A stretch of 64,000 nucleotides of DNA from a virus. The stretch's first letter is position 1, and the number at the start of each line of letters is the position of its first letter. Location: positions 82,627-146,626 of IMG/VR virus record IMGVR_UViG_3300008952_000009; one strand, given 5' to 3'. The notes beneath the pieces are model-generated. The model made no database searches and was not told the DNA's origin. It was given only the letters and a program-made list of their open reading frames with translations. Positions 1-6,967 of the stretch are shown here, piece after piece. The position numbers and the translations under genes were made by a program.

Positions 1-1726
1 CTCTTACGACAACAAGACCATACATATCTGGTCTAACCATCTTCTTAGCGTAACGGGTCATGACACCCTTACGTGGTACGAAGTCTTCCGTACCGAAAAT
101 GGTAGGTGTTACCTGGAGTGGTACATATGGAGCGTACACATAACCGCTTTCAAGGAAAGAGTTACCTCTACGACCTACAAGAAGAATGTTTCTTGGGAAG
201 TATGGATCAACCATAACATCAAACTTCTTGCTCAATGAACCAGTCTTAACAGCACCAATGTCACCACGGTCAGCGTCTGCCGTAACAGATGCGCGGAAAC
301 CGCTTGTGAACTCAAGGATGTTAGCAACCTCTGGACCACAAACAACAAAGTTTGCGCCACCACGAAGTGTCTTTCTGTGGATCTGAGCGCTCACGTCATT
401 GATTGTCTCAATGAGAGTCTCATACCACTCGCTAACAGTACCTGTGAAGTCAGGTGAAGCACTGGTTGCACCAAGTTCACTGCCGTTGCTATCAACGAAA
501 AGACCTGGAGCGCGTGACCAGTAGCGTGTACCTGCCTTAGCACCCTGGATCAAGTCAGAGAGAATCTCCTGGTCGATTTCAAGAGCAATTTGCTCAGAAA
601 GAATACCAGTTAATTCAACCTCTGCGTCAAGGTTGTGATAAGCATTGAGGTCCTGACCTAATTCAGGAGTCCACTTTGCCTTCAACTTCTTTGTAGCAGC
701 TGTGACCGCTACGCTGTCGACCTTGATGTCGATTTCTGGGATGTTTCTTGGGTTGCTATTGTTAACTGTTGATCCACCTGTGGTATCACGACCAGCACCT
801 TCAAGCTCCCACGGCTCTCCACCAACGACTGAACCAAGTCCGCCGCCAGCTGAAAGCGTATCTGCTATCGGGAACGCTAGAGATGCATCATCTCTGGTAG
901 GCGCGAACACGTCCGAAGCATGTCCGGTGAAAGTCAAAAGCAAGACCTCCTGGCTAGCACCTGTACCACCAGAGCCGGTGATTCTCGTCAAACGGCGGAC
1001 CAGCTTTGCATGTCCGTAGTTTCCAGAACCGTTAGATGCCGAAATTGCCGAAGCATTGACCGCACCAGATGGGAAAGTAGTCGGCAAGTGATTTCTATAA
1101 ATAGAAACAACCGAAACTACGTCGGTGCCCGAAAGAAGATCAGGATCCCAGCGAATCAACTTCTTCTGTGCGGCAGTCATTGACGAAGGCGCTACGTTAG
1201 TAAGCCCCGTGCTCATGACCTTTGCCTGGCTCTGTGAACCAGTTGCGCTAGTGTAACCATTCGCCAGGTCATAAAAACCACCTGCTCCAACGCCCGTAGC
1301 AGGATTAAGATCAACACCGTCAATCAACCCCTTCGCTACAACGTTACCACCATAGATAGATTGTCCTGCTAGACCGCGAAGGCGATCATCAGTCATTGTA
1401 AAGTCCAAGAAGAAGATAAGTCCACTTGGAAGACTCATTGGCTGCACGCTAACGAGTTCATTTGCAATCAACCCACCGAATACACGACGGACGATTGGGA
1501 AAGCAACTGATGCGAAACCTTCAACATCACCTGCTGCCATTGAGGACGCTTCACGAAGAAGCTCCTTTGCTTGGTTCTCAAGGAGAACCGCCATACCATT
1601 CTTGGATTGCTCATCAGTAATACCTTCTAAGAGACCAGTCTTTTCCCACTTCGCAAGAAGTGCTTGACCTTCCTTAGACACGTCACGTCGAACAATACCT
1701 TCAGTTAATTTTTCTAATACAGACAT
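1..1726 (-). CDS. gp23: Major capsid protein, T4 gp23 type (3' end cut by window edge)
   Basis: This is the main shell protein of the head. Translating from the ATG at 1726 gives 575 codons without a stop, running off the window at base 1. The start is supported by AGGAGG about ten bases upstream. Motifs typical of T4-like marine capsid proteins are VQPMSLPSGLIFFLDF near residue 100, WTPELGQDLNAYHNLDAEVE mid-protein, and VDPYFPRNILLVGRRGNS then PLQVTPTIFGTEDFVPRKG near the end. The visible C-terminus (RYAKKMVRPDMYGLVVVR) matches the last segment of the family, so probably only a few codons are missing. It directly follows the scaffold gene, as in T4. The call rests on recognised family motifs; no search was run. 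Confidence 0.97.
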   Translation of the reverse strand, partial: MSVLEKLTEGIVRRDVSKEGQALLAKWEKTGLLEGITDEQSKNGMAVLLENQAKELLREASSMAAGDVEGFASVAFPIVRRVFGGLIANELVSVQPMSLPSGLIFFLDFTMTDDRLRGLAGQSIYGGNVVAKGLIDGVDLNPATGVGAGGFYDLANGYTSATGSQSQAKVMSTGLTNVAPSSMTAAQKKLIRWDPDLLSGTDVVSVVSIYRNHLPTTFPSGAVNASAISASNGSGNYGHAKLVRRLTRITGSGGTGASQEVLLLTFTGHASDVFAPTRDDASLAFPIADTLSAGGGLGSVVGGEPWELEGAGRDTTGGSTVNNSNPRNIPEIDIKVDSVAVTAATKKLKAKWTPELGQDLNAYHNLDAEVELTGILSEQIALEIDQEILSDLIQGAKAGTRYWSRAPGLFVDSNGSELGATSASPDFTGTVSEWYETLIETINDVSAQIHRKTLRGGANFVVCGPEVANILEFTSGFRASVTADADRGDIGAVKTGSLSKKFDVMVDPYFPRNILLVGRRGNSFLESGYVYAPYVPLQVTPTIFGTEDFVPRKGVMTRYAKKMVRPDMYGLVVVR

Positions 1727-1747
1727 TGTATTGTAACCTCCTAATAT

Positions 1748-2827
1748 TTAATTGTCTTTATTAATACCAGCTAATCGCTGCATTCTTTCAGCAAAAATAT
1801 CTGCTGAAGTAGCTCGTTTCTCTTCACGAGAACGAACCAGTAAGCTAGATCTTCTATTGTTAACTGCCTCACTCAGCGATTCTGGACTCTTCTTTTGACT
1901 AGTCTCCACTGTGTTTTGAAGGGTTTCATAGATAACCTTTGCTTGTTTTGCATCTTCGGCCTTAGCGATTGCTTCAACAATACTCTTTTTCTGTCGCTCA
2001 TTCAGGGAGCCACAATCCAAAGTCCGATTGATATAAAGTAACTTTGCGTTTGATGTATTAACAGCATCAAACTTTTCTTTTATTTGTGAGACAACAGACT
2101 TATGAGCATTAATCTCGTCTGTTTTCATCTCATTTTCTTTAATTAAATCTTTATTTTGTTTATTGAGATTCTTGTTGGATTCTTCCAACTTACCAAGTGC
2201 TGCCTTGAGTGCCTCAAGTTGCTCCTTGATATCGTCATCTTGTAATCTGGCAAGTTCTTGCTCAACTGCAAGATCCAACTCTTCATTGGAAGTCCCCATC
2301 CATCCACTCTTTTGTGGCTTGATGTCAACCTTAAGAGATTCCATGATCTCATCAACGAATAATTCTTCCATCTCTTCTTCTAATTGAGTGAGTGTTTCGG
2401 TCGCAAGAGAACTTGCGTCAGCAGAAGCTTGAATTTCATCAGACATACCAGCAGCAAGATCATCATGATCTACCTTATCTGCTTGAAGTACATCCGTTGC
2501 TTCAATTCCCTCTTCGTCTTCAATTTCTTTAATTCTTTTTTCGATCGCGTCAAGATCTAACTCGACCTGACCCGACTCAGATGAGGGGATATCATCCATT
2601 GCCTCTTCATCAGACTTTGCAGATACAGTATCGTCAGACCCCTCATCGCTAGATGGTTCAAGATCTAACCCTAAGTCCATCTCTTCTTCCTCTTGCTCAA
2701 GAAGAGATGACACGGCATCCTTAATTTGTTCTGAATACTTTTCAATTACCATTTGTTCTGCATTTTTGAGCGCAGCGGATTTAAGCGCCTTGGCGTCAAT
2801 GATTGCTTGTTCTAGAAGTGATGACAT
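1748..2827 (-). CDS. gp22: Prohead core scaffolding protein, T4 gp22 type
   Basis: This is the internal scaffold around which the prohead shell assembles; in T4 it is degraded by the gp21 protease. The 359-residue protein is very acidic near the N-terminus (runs of Glu and Asp at residues 45-100) and strongly coiled-coil in the middle (about 195-260). Its C-terminal block, LNERQKKSIVEAIAKAED through ERMQRLAGI, is characteristic of marine T4-like gp22. I chose the ATG at 2827 (MSSLLEQAII), which follows AAGGGG with good spacing, over an upstream in-frame start at 2887 whose extra 20 residues lie in intergenic AT-rich sequence. It sits between the head genes and the capsid gene, the conserved T4 order. 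Confidence 0.92.
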   Translation of the reverse strand: MSSLLEQAIIDAKALKSAALKNAEQMVIEKYSEQIKDAVSSLLEQEEEEMDLGLDLEPSSDEGSDDTVSAKSDEEAMDDIPSSESGQVELDLDAIEKRIKEIEDEEGIEATDVLQADKVDHDDLAAGMSDEIQASADASSLATETLTQLEEEMEELFVDEIMESLKVDIKPQKSGWMGTSNEELDLAVEQELARLQDDDIKEQLEALKAALGKLEESNKNLNKQNKDLIKENEMKTDEINAHKSVVSQIKEKFDAVNTSNAKLLYINRTLDCGSLNERQKKSIVEAIAKAEDAKQAKVIYETLQNTVETSQKKSPESLSEAVNNRRSSLLVRSREEKRATSADIFAERMQRLAGINKDN

Positions 2828-2892
2828 AGTTTGCCCCTTATATAAAAATATGTTCAATAATAAATAGTTGAAGTGTTCTCTAAACACCTGAA

Positions 2893-2902
2893 ATTTATTA
2901 TA
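2893..2902 (-). promoter_or_regulatory. Possible late promoter upstream of the scaffold and capsid genes
   Basis: On the minus strand the gap between the preceding gene and gp22 contains TATAATAAAT, close to the T4 late-promoter core TATAAATA and also to a sigma70 -10 box. No convincing -35 hexamer lies 16-18 bases upstream, which is what a gp55-type late promoter would look like. A related TATAATATA occurs at 57344-57352. This is inferred from base pattern and position only, and AT-rich gaps give such matches by chance. Confidence 0.3.
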
Positions 2903-2924
2903 CTACAATGTAGGAGTGTTTTTT

Positions 2925-3509
2925 TTAATTTGCTACTGGGTTCGTTCTTAGGGAGGATAACCCTGGTATGGTCATCCTGAGAGGGGTGTACCCAGATGGG
3001 TTTATGCCCCCAGAGAAAGCGATAGTTGGCATACCATGTATGTTGGAAGTTATGATCTCGTGTCCAGCGGTGCCGATGGGTCCAGTCTTTGTTATGGTTA
3101 TTGTCGCGCCATCCCTAGTAGCGGAAATAGTATGGTCGGACTCCGAAGCACCACCATTGATGGCGGTTGTTAAAACTGTTGCTAAGTGAGTAGAGTTTGT
3201 GGCGTCGGATGTGCATACTGTGACAATTCCACTAGAGGGTCCAGTTCCGTCGGTGGCGGACATGTTGGCAGAATCGTTAATTCGATACTCTACAGTTCCA
3301 GTACCTGCCGAAGTTCGAACATTATTAATTGTTAAGTGCTGATTAGTTGCAAGTTGCGATATGTCTGTGACATTTACAGTGAATGTTACCTTAGATCCTG
3401 TGCCGCCGACATTACCAGCAGGAGTGTTGTTGACCACTAGAGGATCTTCTTGTAGATCTCTTATGTTATCAATCACAAAATCAGGTCTTATGGTGTGCTT
3501 TCTCTTCAT
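2925..3509 (-). CDS. Probable virion protein with a recurring beta-rich module
   Basis: The 194-residue product starts at the ATG at 3509 (MKRKHTIRPDF), two bases after the stop of the preceding gene; the longer frame to 3560 would lie inside that gene. Residues about 40-175 form a Thr/Gly/Asn-rich segment with the pattern beta strands, a LATVLTTAIN helix-like stretch, a DGATITITKTGPIGTAGHEI stretch and a closing FSGGIN. The same pattern occurs in the giant protein at 29861-42397 and in the 771-residue protein at 42400-44715. Its place just before scaffold and capsid suggests a head decoration or head-fibre protein, but that is inference from position. I do not recognise the family. Confidence 0.75.
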   Translation of the reverse strand: MKRKHTIRPDFVIDNIRDLQEDPLVVNNTPAGNVGGTGSKVTFTVNVTDISQLATNQHLTINNVRTSAGTGTVEYRINDSANMSATDGTGPSSGIVTVCTSDATNSTHLATVLTTAINGGASESDHTISATRDGATITITKTGPIGTAGHEIITSNIHGMPTIAFSGGINPSGYTPLRMTIPGLSSLRTNPVAN

Positions 3510-3511
3510 GG

Positions 3512-3931
3512 TTAGAATGTGGAACAGGCAGCATATACTGCATCGGGTGCATCTCCCCAAGTGCCAGCATCTCTTACGAACGCAACACGATCAACACCAT
3601 TTATTTCAATCTTATAAGTTGTGGGGACTGTAACAGCATCACAATCAACTGTCTGCGAGTACGACCAAATACCTGTTGCGTGCATATAAAACCACAATTC
3701 AATATCCCGATCGGGAGCGCCAGCGTCAGCGGGATCTACGGTCAGAAACAAGTATCTTTGATTTTCTGTCACATACCCAGTAGTACCGTCCCTAGCGGCG
3801 GTTCCTGTTGAAATGCCTGTTGTAACTGGAAGGGCGTTGTGTGCCAACACTACTATCGCTGTACCATTGGCGCCTGCTAAATTTTTGGGTCCTCTTGTTC
3901 TGCCCCAACTTGTATTCTTAAAAGTACTCAT
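3512..3931 (-). CDS. Hypothetical protein, possible head decoration protein
   Basis: The 139-residue product starts MSTFKNTSWGRTRGPKNLAG from an ATG preceded by TGGAGA. It is rich in Ala, Gly and Thr, with alternating hydrophobic strands such as YLFLTVD, IELWFYMH and IWSYSQTV, which suggests an all-beta fold. No signal peptide or membrane segment is visible. It is followed two bases later by another beta-rich protein, and the pair sits between the bS21 gene and the scaffold gene, so a role on the capsid surface is plausible. No family is recognised. Confidence 0.72.
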   Translation of the reverse strand: MSTFKNTSWGRTRGPKNLAGANGTAIVVLAHNALPVTTGISTGTAARDGTTGYVTENQRYLFLTVDPADAGAPDRDIELWFYMHATGIWSYSQTVDCDAVTVPTTYKIEINGVDRVAFVRDAGTWGDAPDAVYAACSTF

Positions 3932-3953
3932 TTTAAATCTCCATTAATAAATA

Positions 3954-4178
3954 TCAATCTTTAAACTTTTCATTAAATTTTCTAGTTGATTCTTGAGAAA
4001 GTTTCTTCTTTCTCTCCTTCTTCAACTTTCTAATTTCAGACTTTGGAGTGAATTGCATTCGTTTTCTTACCTTGTCGATCAACCCTTCCTTCTTTGTCTT
4101 CTTAACGAATCTTCTGATCATTCTCATCTGATCTTCGTTGTGCCTTGGTCTTACATCAAAATTAACTGCTTTAGCCAT
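3954..4178 (-). CDS. rpsU: Ribosomal protein bS21 homologue
   Basis: The 74-residue, very basic protein matches small-subunit protein bS21 in length and layout. It has an N-terminal segment with charged residues (VRPRHNEDQMRMIRRFVKKT), then KEGLIDKVRKRMQFTPKSE, corresponding to the bacterial pattern of Gly then Val-Arg-Arg/Lys then aromatic then Pro-Ser/Thr, and a Lys/Arg-rich helical tail. In bacteria bS21 sits on the 30S platform near the anti-Shine-Dalgarno region and assists initiation. Viral copies are known in marine phages and are thought to enter host ribosomes. The start is supported by AAAGGA. The gene lies between the protease and scaffold genes, so it is probably expressed late with the head proteins, which is unusual for a translation factor. 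Confidence 0.85.
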   Translation of the reverse strand: MAKAVNFDVRPRHNEDQMRMIRRFVKKTKKEGLIDKVRKRMQFTPKSEIRKLKKERKKKLSQESTRKFNEKFKD

Positions 4179-4188
4179 TATAAATCCT

Positions 4189-4611
4189 TTATTTTAGTGC
4201 GTCCCACTTTTTGCCAAAGGCGCCAAGTAGTCCGTCAATGTCAACTCCCTTATCACTAGGGTCCATATTCGCAAGAGGAGAATGAGAGGGCGTAGTGCCA
4301 CCAGCTGATGACAATGGCGTCGTACCCTCAAAAACATTCACTCCACCATAGGCATCCTTACCAATCGCTTCAAGCATTTGATTCTTGGATTCCTGTAGTC
4401 TTTTTGAAACTTGCGCTGTTCTATCGTCAGAAGTGCGAGCAGAAGATCTTTCGGGCGTTTTGTTTTCTACTATCGGTTGTTGTCCCATACCTGAAAAGAT
4501 CTCGGCAACCAATGTCGATAACACACCTTCTTCAAAAATTGCCTCTTTTATGCAATCCATCACAAGCGGTTTCAATACTTTCTTTAACTTATTTAATTCT
4601 TGTTCTTTCAT
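4189..4611 (-). CDS. Hypothetical protein next to the prohead protease
   Basis: The 140-residue product begins MKEQELNKLKKVLKPLVMD; its ATG overlaps the stop of the protease gene by four bases (ATGA), which implies translational coupling. The N-terminal 45 residues look helical, the middle is rich in Ser, Thr, Arg and Gln, and the C-terminus is Gly/Pro/Ser-rich and ends in DGLLGAFGKKWDALK. No catalytic motif or membrane segment is visible. The position fits a minor prohead core or capsid component, but I do not recognise the family. Confidence 0.8.
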   Translation of the reverse strand: MKEQELNKLKKVLKPLVMDCIKEAIFEEGVLSTLVAEIFSGMGQQPIVENKTPERSSARTSDDRTAQVSKRLQESKNQMLEAIGKDAYGGVNVFEGTTPLSSAGGTTPSHSPLANMDPSDKGVDIDGLLGAFGKKWDALK

Positions 4612-5213
4612 TTGTTCCTCAAAATATCATTCATTATACTATTAATTCTATCTTCTTTTGTTAGCGGCCTGCTCATATCTCTGGATTCGTGCACCTGAGA
4701 CATGATCGCACCTGGTGTAGATGGGTCCGAAACCATGTCGAAACATATCAACTGAAAGTCATCTTCAACTAAAGTAATACCGTTTCGCTCTGTAACAGAT
4801 CCCATGCCTCTAGACGATATACCACAAGGAATATTACACTCTACAAGATTCTTGAGTATTTGTCCCGCTGGTGTTGGTAATACTTCAATTTTACCCATTA
4901 CCTTGTTTTCATCCATCCAAATCTCAGTCACTAGATGTGAGGCATTTTGCAAGTTAATGACAGACGACTCTGGATGGTCCAGTTCACCCAATGCTCTACG
5001 TTGTTCTACTAGTTTACTATATCTGGAGACTTCTCTTTCCAAAAGAGCATGAGGATACATCCTGCCGTTGGCGTTCTTGGTTTCAGACATTTGCATGACA
5101 CCTGTAAGGATTGTCACCTTACCTTCAGCAACTCTTCTTTTCTCATCTTCGGTGAGCAGGTCCTGACAGACACCACCCTCACATAATTCAAAATACTCTC
5201 TTAATAGTTTCAT
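4608..5213 (-). CDS. gp21: Prohead core protease, T4 gp21 type
   Basis: This serine protease matures the prohead by cleaving scaffold, capsid and core proteins. From the ATG at 5213 the protein has 201 residues. Family motifs are NANGRMYPHALLEREVSRY (49-67), GELDHPES with the expected catalytic His80, and CGISSRGMGSV with the expected catalytic Ser at 133 or 134. I chose the ATG at 5213 because GAGGAAGG lies just upstream; in-frame starts at 5225 and 5237 fall in or behind a GC-rich hairpin. The gene overlaps the next by four bases. It is shorter than typical full-length gp21 but has both catalytic regions. Confidence 0.93.
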   Translation of the reverse strand: MKLLREYFELCEGGVCQDLLTEDEKRRVAEGKVTILTGVMQMSETKNANGRMYPHALLEREVSRYSKLVEQRRALGELDHPESSVINLQNASHLVTEIWMDENKVMGKIEVLPTPAGQILKNLVECNIPCGISSRGMGSVTERNGITLVEDDFQLICFDMVSDPSTPGAIMSQVHESRDMSRPLTKEDRINSIMNDILRNK

Positions 5214-5226
5214 AACCTTCCTCATT

Positions 5227-5241
5227 GCGGGGGTCACCCGC
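5227..5241 (-). other. GC-rich hairpin just upstream of the protease ribosome-binding site
   Basis: The 15-base stretch reads GCGGG-TGACC-CCCGC on the minus strand, a five-pair all-GC stem with a five-base loop. It ends a few bases before the GAGGAAGG ribosome-binding site of gp21. There is no T-rich tract after it, so it does not look like a Rho-independent terminator. It could reduce or time protease translation, or separate the transcript from the preceding small frame. Function is inference. Confidence 0.35.
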
Positions 5242-5246
5242 GTCAG

Positions 5247-5297
5247 TTACTTACCGCTGCAACAACGTCTAACTCTCTGTATCATCCAACGTTTCAT
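5247..5297 (-). CDS. Possible 16-residue micropeptide upstream of gp21
   Basis: The frame reads MKRWMIQRVRRCCSGK and stops at TAA. Its ATG is preceded by GAGGAG with near-ideal spacing, formed by the last codons of the upstream membrane-protein gene. The peptide is strongly basic with two adjacent Cys. It is too short for homology by eye and may be a chance frame or a leader whose translation affects the hairpin before gp21. Confidence 0.25.
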   Translation of the reverse strand: MKRWMIQRVRRCCSGK

Positions 5298-5299
5298 AA

Positions 5300-5599
5300 C
5301 TACTCCTCACAATTGTGCTTTATTTGAATTCCATCATCCCCAACGATCATGCTACCATAATAACACACGATTGAAGAATAACATCCCAAAATAAAAGCAG
5401 TGACCACAGAATGATCAAATATAAATAGTTCTGTAAACGGACTTAACGCCCACAAAAACACACCTGTCCAAAACCCAGTACACATAGGGCACTTGAGGAG
5501 ATCCCCAAACCACCCCGTAGTGGGTCTAATTTTGTTAAATATTTTTCCATAGACAAGGATTTGGGTCATACCAATGCAGGCAATCGTGTAGGTAAACAT
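5300..5599 (-). CDS. Small membrane protein resembling DUF1360
   Basis: The 99-residue protein has about three hydrophobic segments: MFTYTIACIGMTQILVY at the N-terminus, FWTGVFLWALSPFTELFIF in the middle and VVTAFILGCYSSIVCYYGS near the end. The motif LLKCPMCTGFWTG at residues 34-46, two Cys followed by Gly-Phe-Trp, is what I associate with DUF1360 membrane proteins found in bacteria and phages. The function of that family is unknown. The start is supported by GGAG and overlaps the previous stop (TAATG). Its place inside the head-assembly operon raises the possibility that prohead assembly starts at the membrane, as in T4, but this is speculation. Confidence 0.8.
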   Translation of the reverse strand: MFTYTIACIGMTQILVYGKIFNKIRPTTGWFGDLLKCPMCTGFWTGVFLWALSPFTELFIFDHSVVTAFILGCYSSIVCYYGSMIVGDDGIQIKHNCEE

Positions 5600-6162
5600 T
5601 ACTTCTCCAAGATTTCCCTCAAAATCGAATACATATACTGATATCCATACGGGCGGACTTGATGGTCAGCTGATCCTTTCTTTTCCCTGTGAGGGACCTC
5701 ACCGAGTTCTGTAGAGTCTTCATCCTTTGGATCAAGAAAGAAGTTCTGTAGAGTATCTTTGTATATCTCTCTCGACTTAATGTTTGGTTCCTCCTCTTGA
5801 AGGAAGTTAAACACCTCTAACAAAGTTAACTGAAACGGGGAAATGTCCTCGTCTGGAGATTCCAAAATTTCTGCTTCCAACGATGAAAAAACAGCACCAG
5901 AGCGGATCGTTGAGCGATCAAGCACCCCATTCTTAGCGAGCAATTTCAATAATGCTTCTTGAGTATGATAAGTCTCCTCTGAAATGACTTCCTTTGGGAA
6001 TGTGGAGATTTTTAATTTCTCGCGTGAAACAACAATATCAATTAGGTCGTGATCAAATATCATAAGATCACCATTCACTGCCTTGCGAGCCTCTGCAAAA
6101 GAGATCTGCTTTACAGTAGGTTCTTGATCCTTGGTACCCCTAATTATGTTGATTTTAAGCAT
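5599..6162 (-). CDS. Hypothetical protein in the portal-protease interval
   Basis: The 187-residue, acidic protein begins MLKINIIRGTKDQEP. It has a short beta-rich N-terminus (VSREKLKISTFPKEVIS) and a helical, Glu-rich remainder ending QYMYSILREILEK. No motif I know is visible. The ATG follows GGGAG and overlaps the upstream gene by eight bases, so the two are probably translated together. In T4 the same interval holds small prohead core genes (67 and 68); this could be a functional counterpart, but there is no sequence evidence for it. Confidence 0.82.
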   Translation of the reverse strand: MLKINIIRGTKDQEPTVKQISFAEARKAVNGDLMIFDHDLIDIVVSREKLKISTFPKEVISEETYHTQEALLKLLAKNGVLDRSTIRSGAVFSSLEAEILESPDEDISPFQLTLLEVFNFLQEEEPNIKSREIYKDTLQNFFLDPKDEDSTELGEVPHREKKGSADHQVRPYGYQYMYSILREILEK

Positions 6163-6967
6163 TCTCTAACTCCCGTACTAACCCTTGAATTTTTAGTACC
6201 TCGGTAATCATAACGTCGTCCACTTCCATGTCCTTATATGACTCTAGCTTCAGCATGATTTCTCCGTATTTACCCTTCAAATCCTCAGATTTGAGAACCG
6301 TACTTGATTCAAAGTTCTTTAATTTTTCCTTCAATTCCGACACCTGGTCATTTAAGTATATCTTAAGTCCCAGCGAATTATCGGAAAAAGAAGCAATATA
6401 ATTAGTCAACAATTCCTTTTGGTTGTCTGGGAGTTCTGAATATTTCTTATTAAAACTTTCCACAAATGTCTTATATGTCAAATTGTCGATGTGCTGCTTC
6501 TCTTCCTCCGTATTGGTGGTTGTTAGGGATTCGATCATCTTCTCCTCTAACAGCATCTTTTCCTTAATTGATGTTTTATCATTAAAGATATTATAAATCG
6601 TAGCAAGATTCTTATAGTTTGGTACAAAATTTCCAAATACTTCAGAAGATAATGTATAATTTATTTCCTTTATAAGTCTATTCTGACTCGAAAAAACATT
6701 CTGCTTTCCCAATGTTCCGTATCTCTGCTTCGCTTCACCCAACAAACCAACTGCCGTTTCTCTATCCAAATTTTTCGATTCAAGAACTTCTTTATAGATT
6801 GAAAGTTCTTCATTCAAAATACTACCTTTAGAAAAATGCTCTTTTATGATCTTCTTAACAAGAGACTGTCTAGCGGAATTCTTTTTTACAACCGATTTAA
6901 CATACTCTCTGGTAAGTGCTTCAAATAAAAATGCAGTATTTCTCTTCTTGTTGTGTTTTAATCTCAT
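6155..6967 (-). CDS. Hypothetical helical protein following the portal gene
   Basis: The 270-residue protein is largely helical and rich in Lys, Glu and Asn. It starts MRLKHNKKRNTAFLFEAL, and I recall similar N-termini near portal genes of other marine T4-like phages. The middle (about 100-190) has repeated hydrophobic-helix patterns and the end (205-270) looks coiled-coil. Its ATG overlaps the portal stop (ATGA). Position suggests a prohead core or portal-associated protein. No function can be assigned from sequence. Confidence 0.83.
   Translation of the reverse strand: MRLKHNKKRNTAFLFEALTREYVKSVVKKNSARQSLVKKIIKEHFSKGSILNEELSIYKEVLESKNLDRETAVGLLGEAKQRYGTLGKQNVFSSQNRLIKEINYTLSSEVFGNFVPNYKNLATIYNIFNDKTSIKEKMLLEEKMIESLTTTNTEEEKQHIDNLTYKTFVESFNKKYSELPDNQKELLTNYIASFSDNSLGLKIYLNDQVSELKEKLKNFESSTVLKSEDLKGKYGEIMLKLESYKDMEVDDVMITEVLKIQGLVRELENA

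Noticed and set aside
2828-2887. Upstream extension of gp22 to position 2887
   Set aside because: The extra 20 residues (MFREHFNYLLLNIFLYKGQT) are hydrophobic and unlike the family start, and the AAGGGG site is spaced for the ATG at 2827.
5227-5241. The GC hairpin as a Rho-independent terminator
   Set aside because: No T tract follows on the minus strand, and the gp21 ribosome-binding site begins immediately after it.
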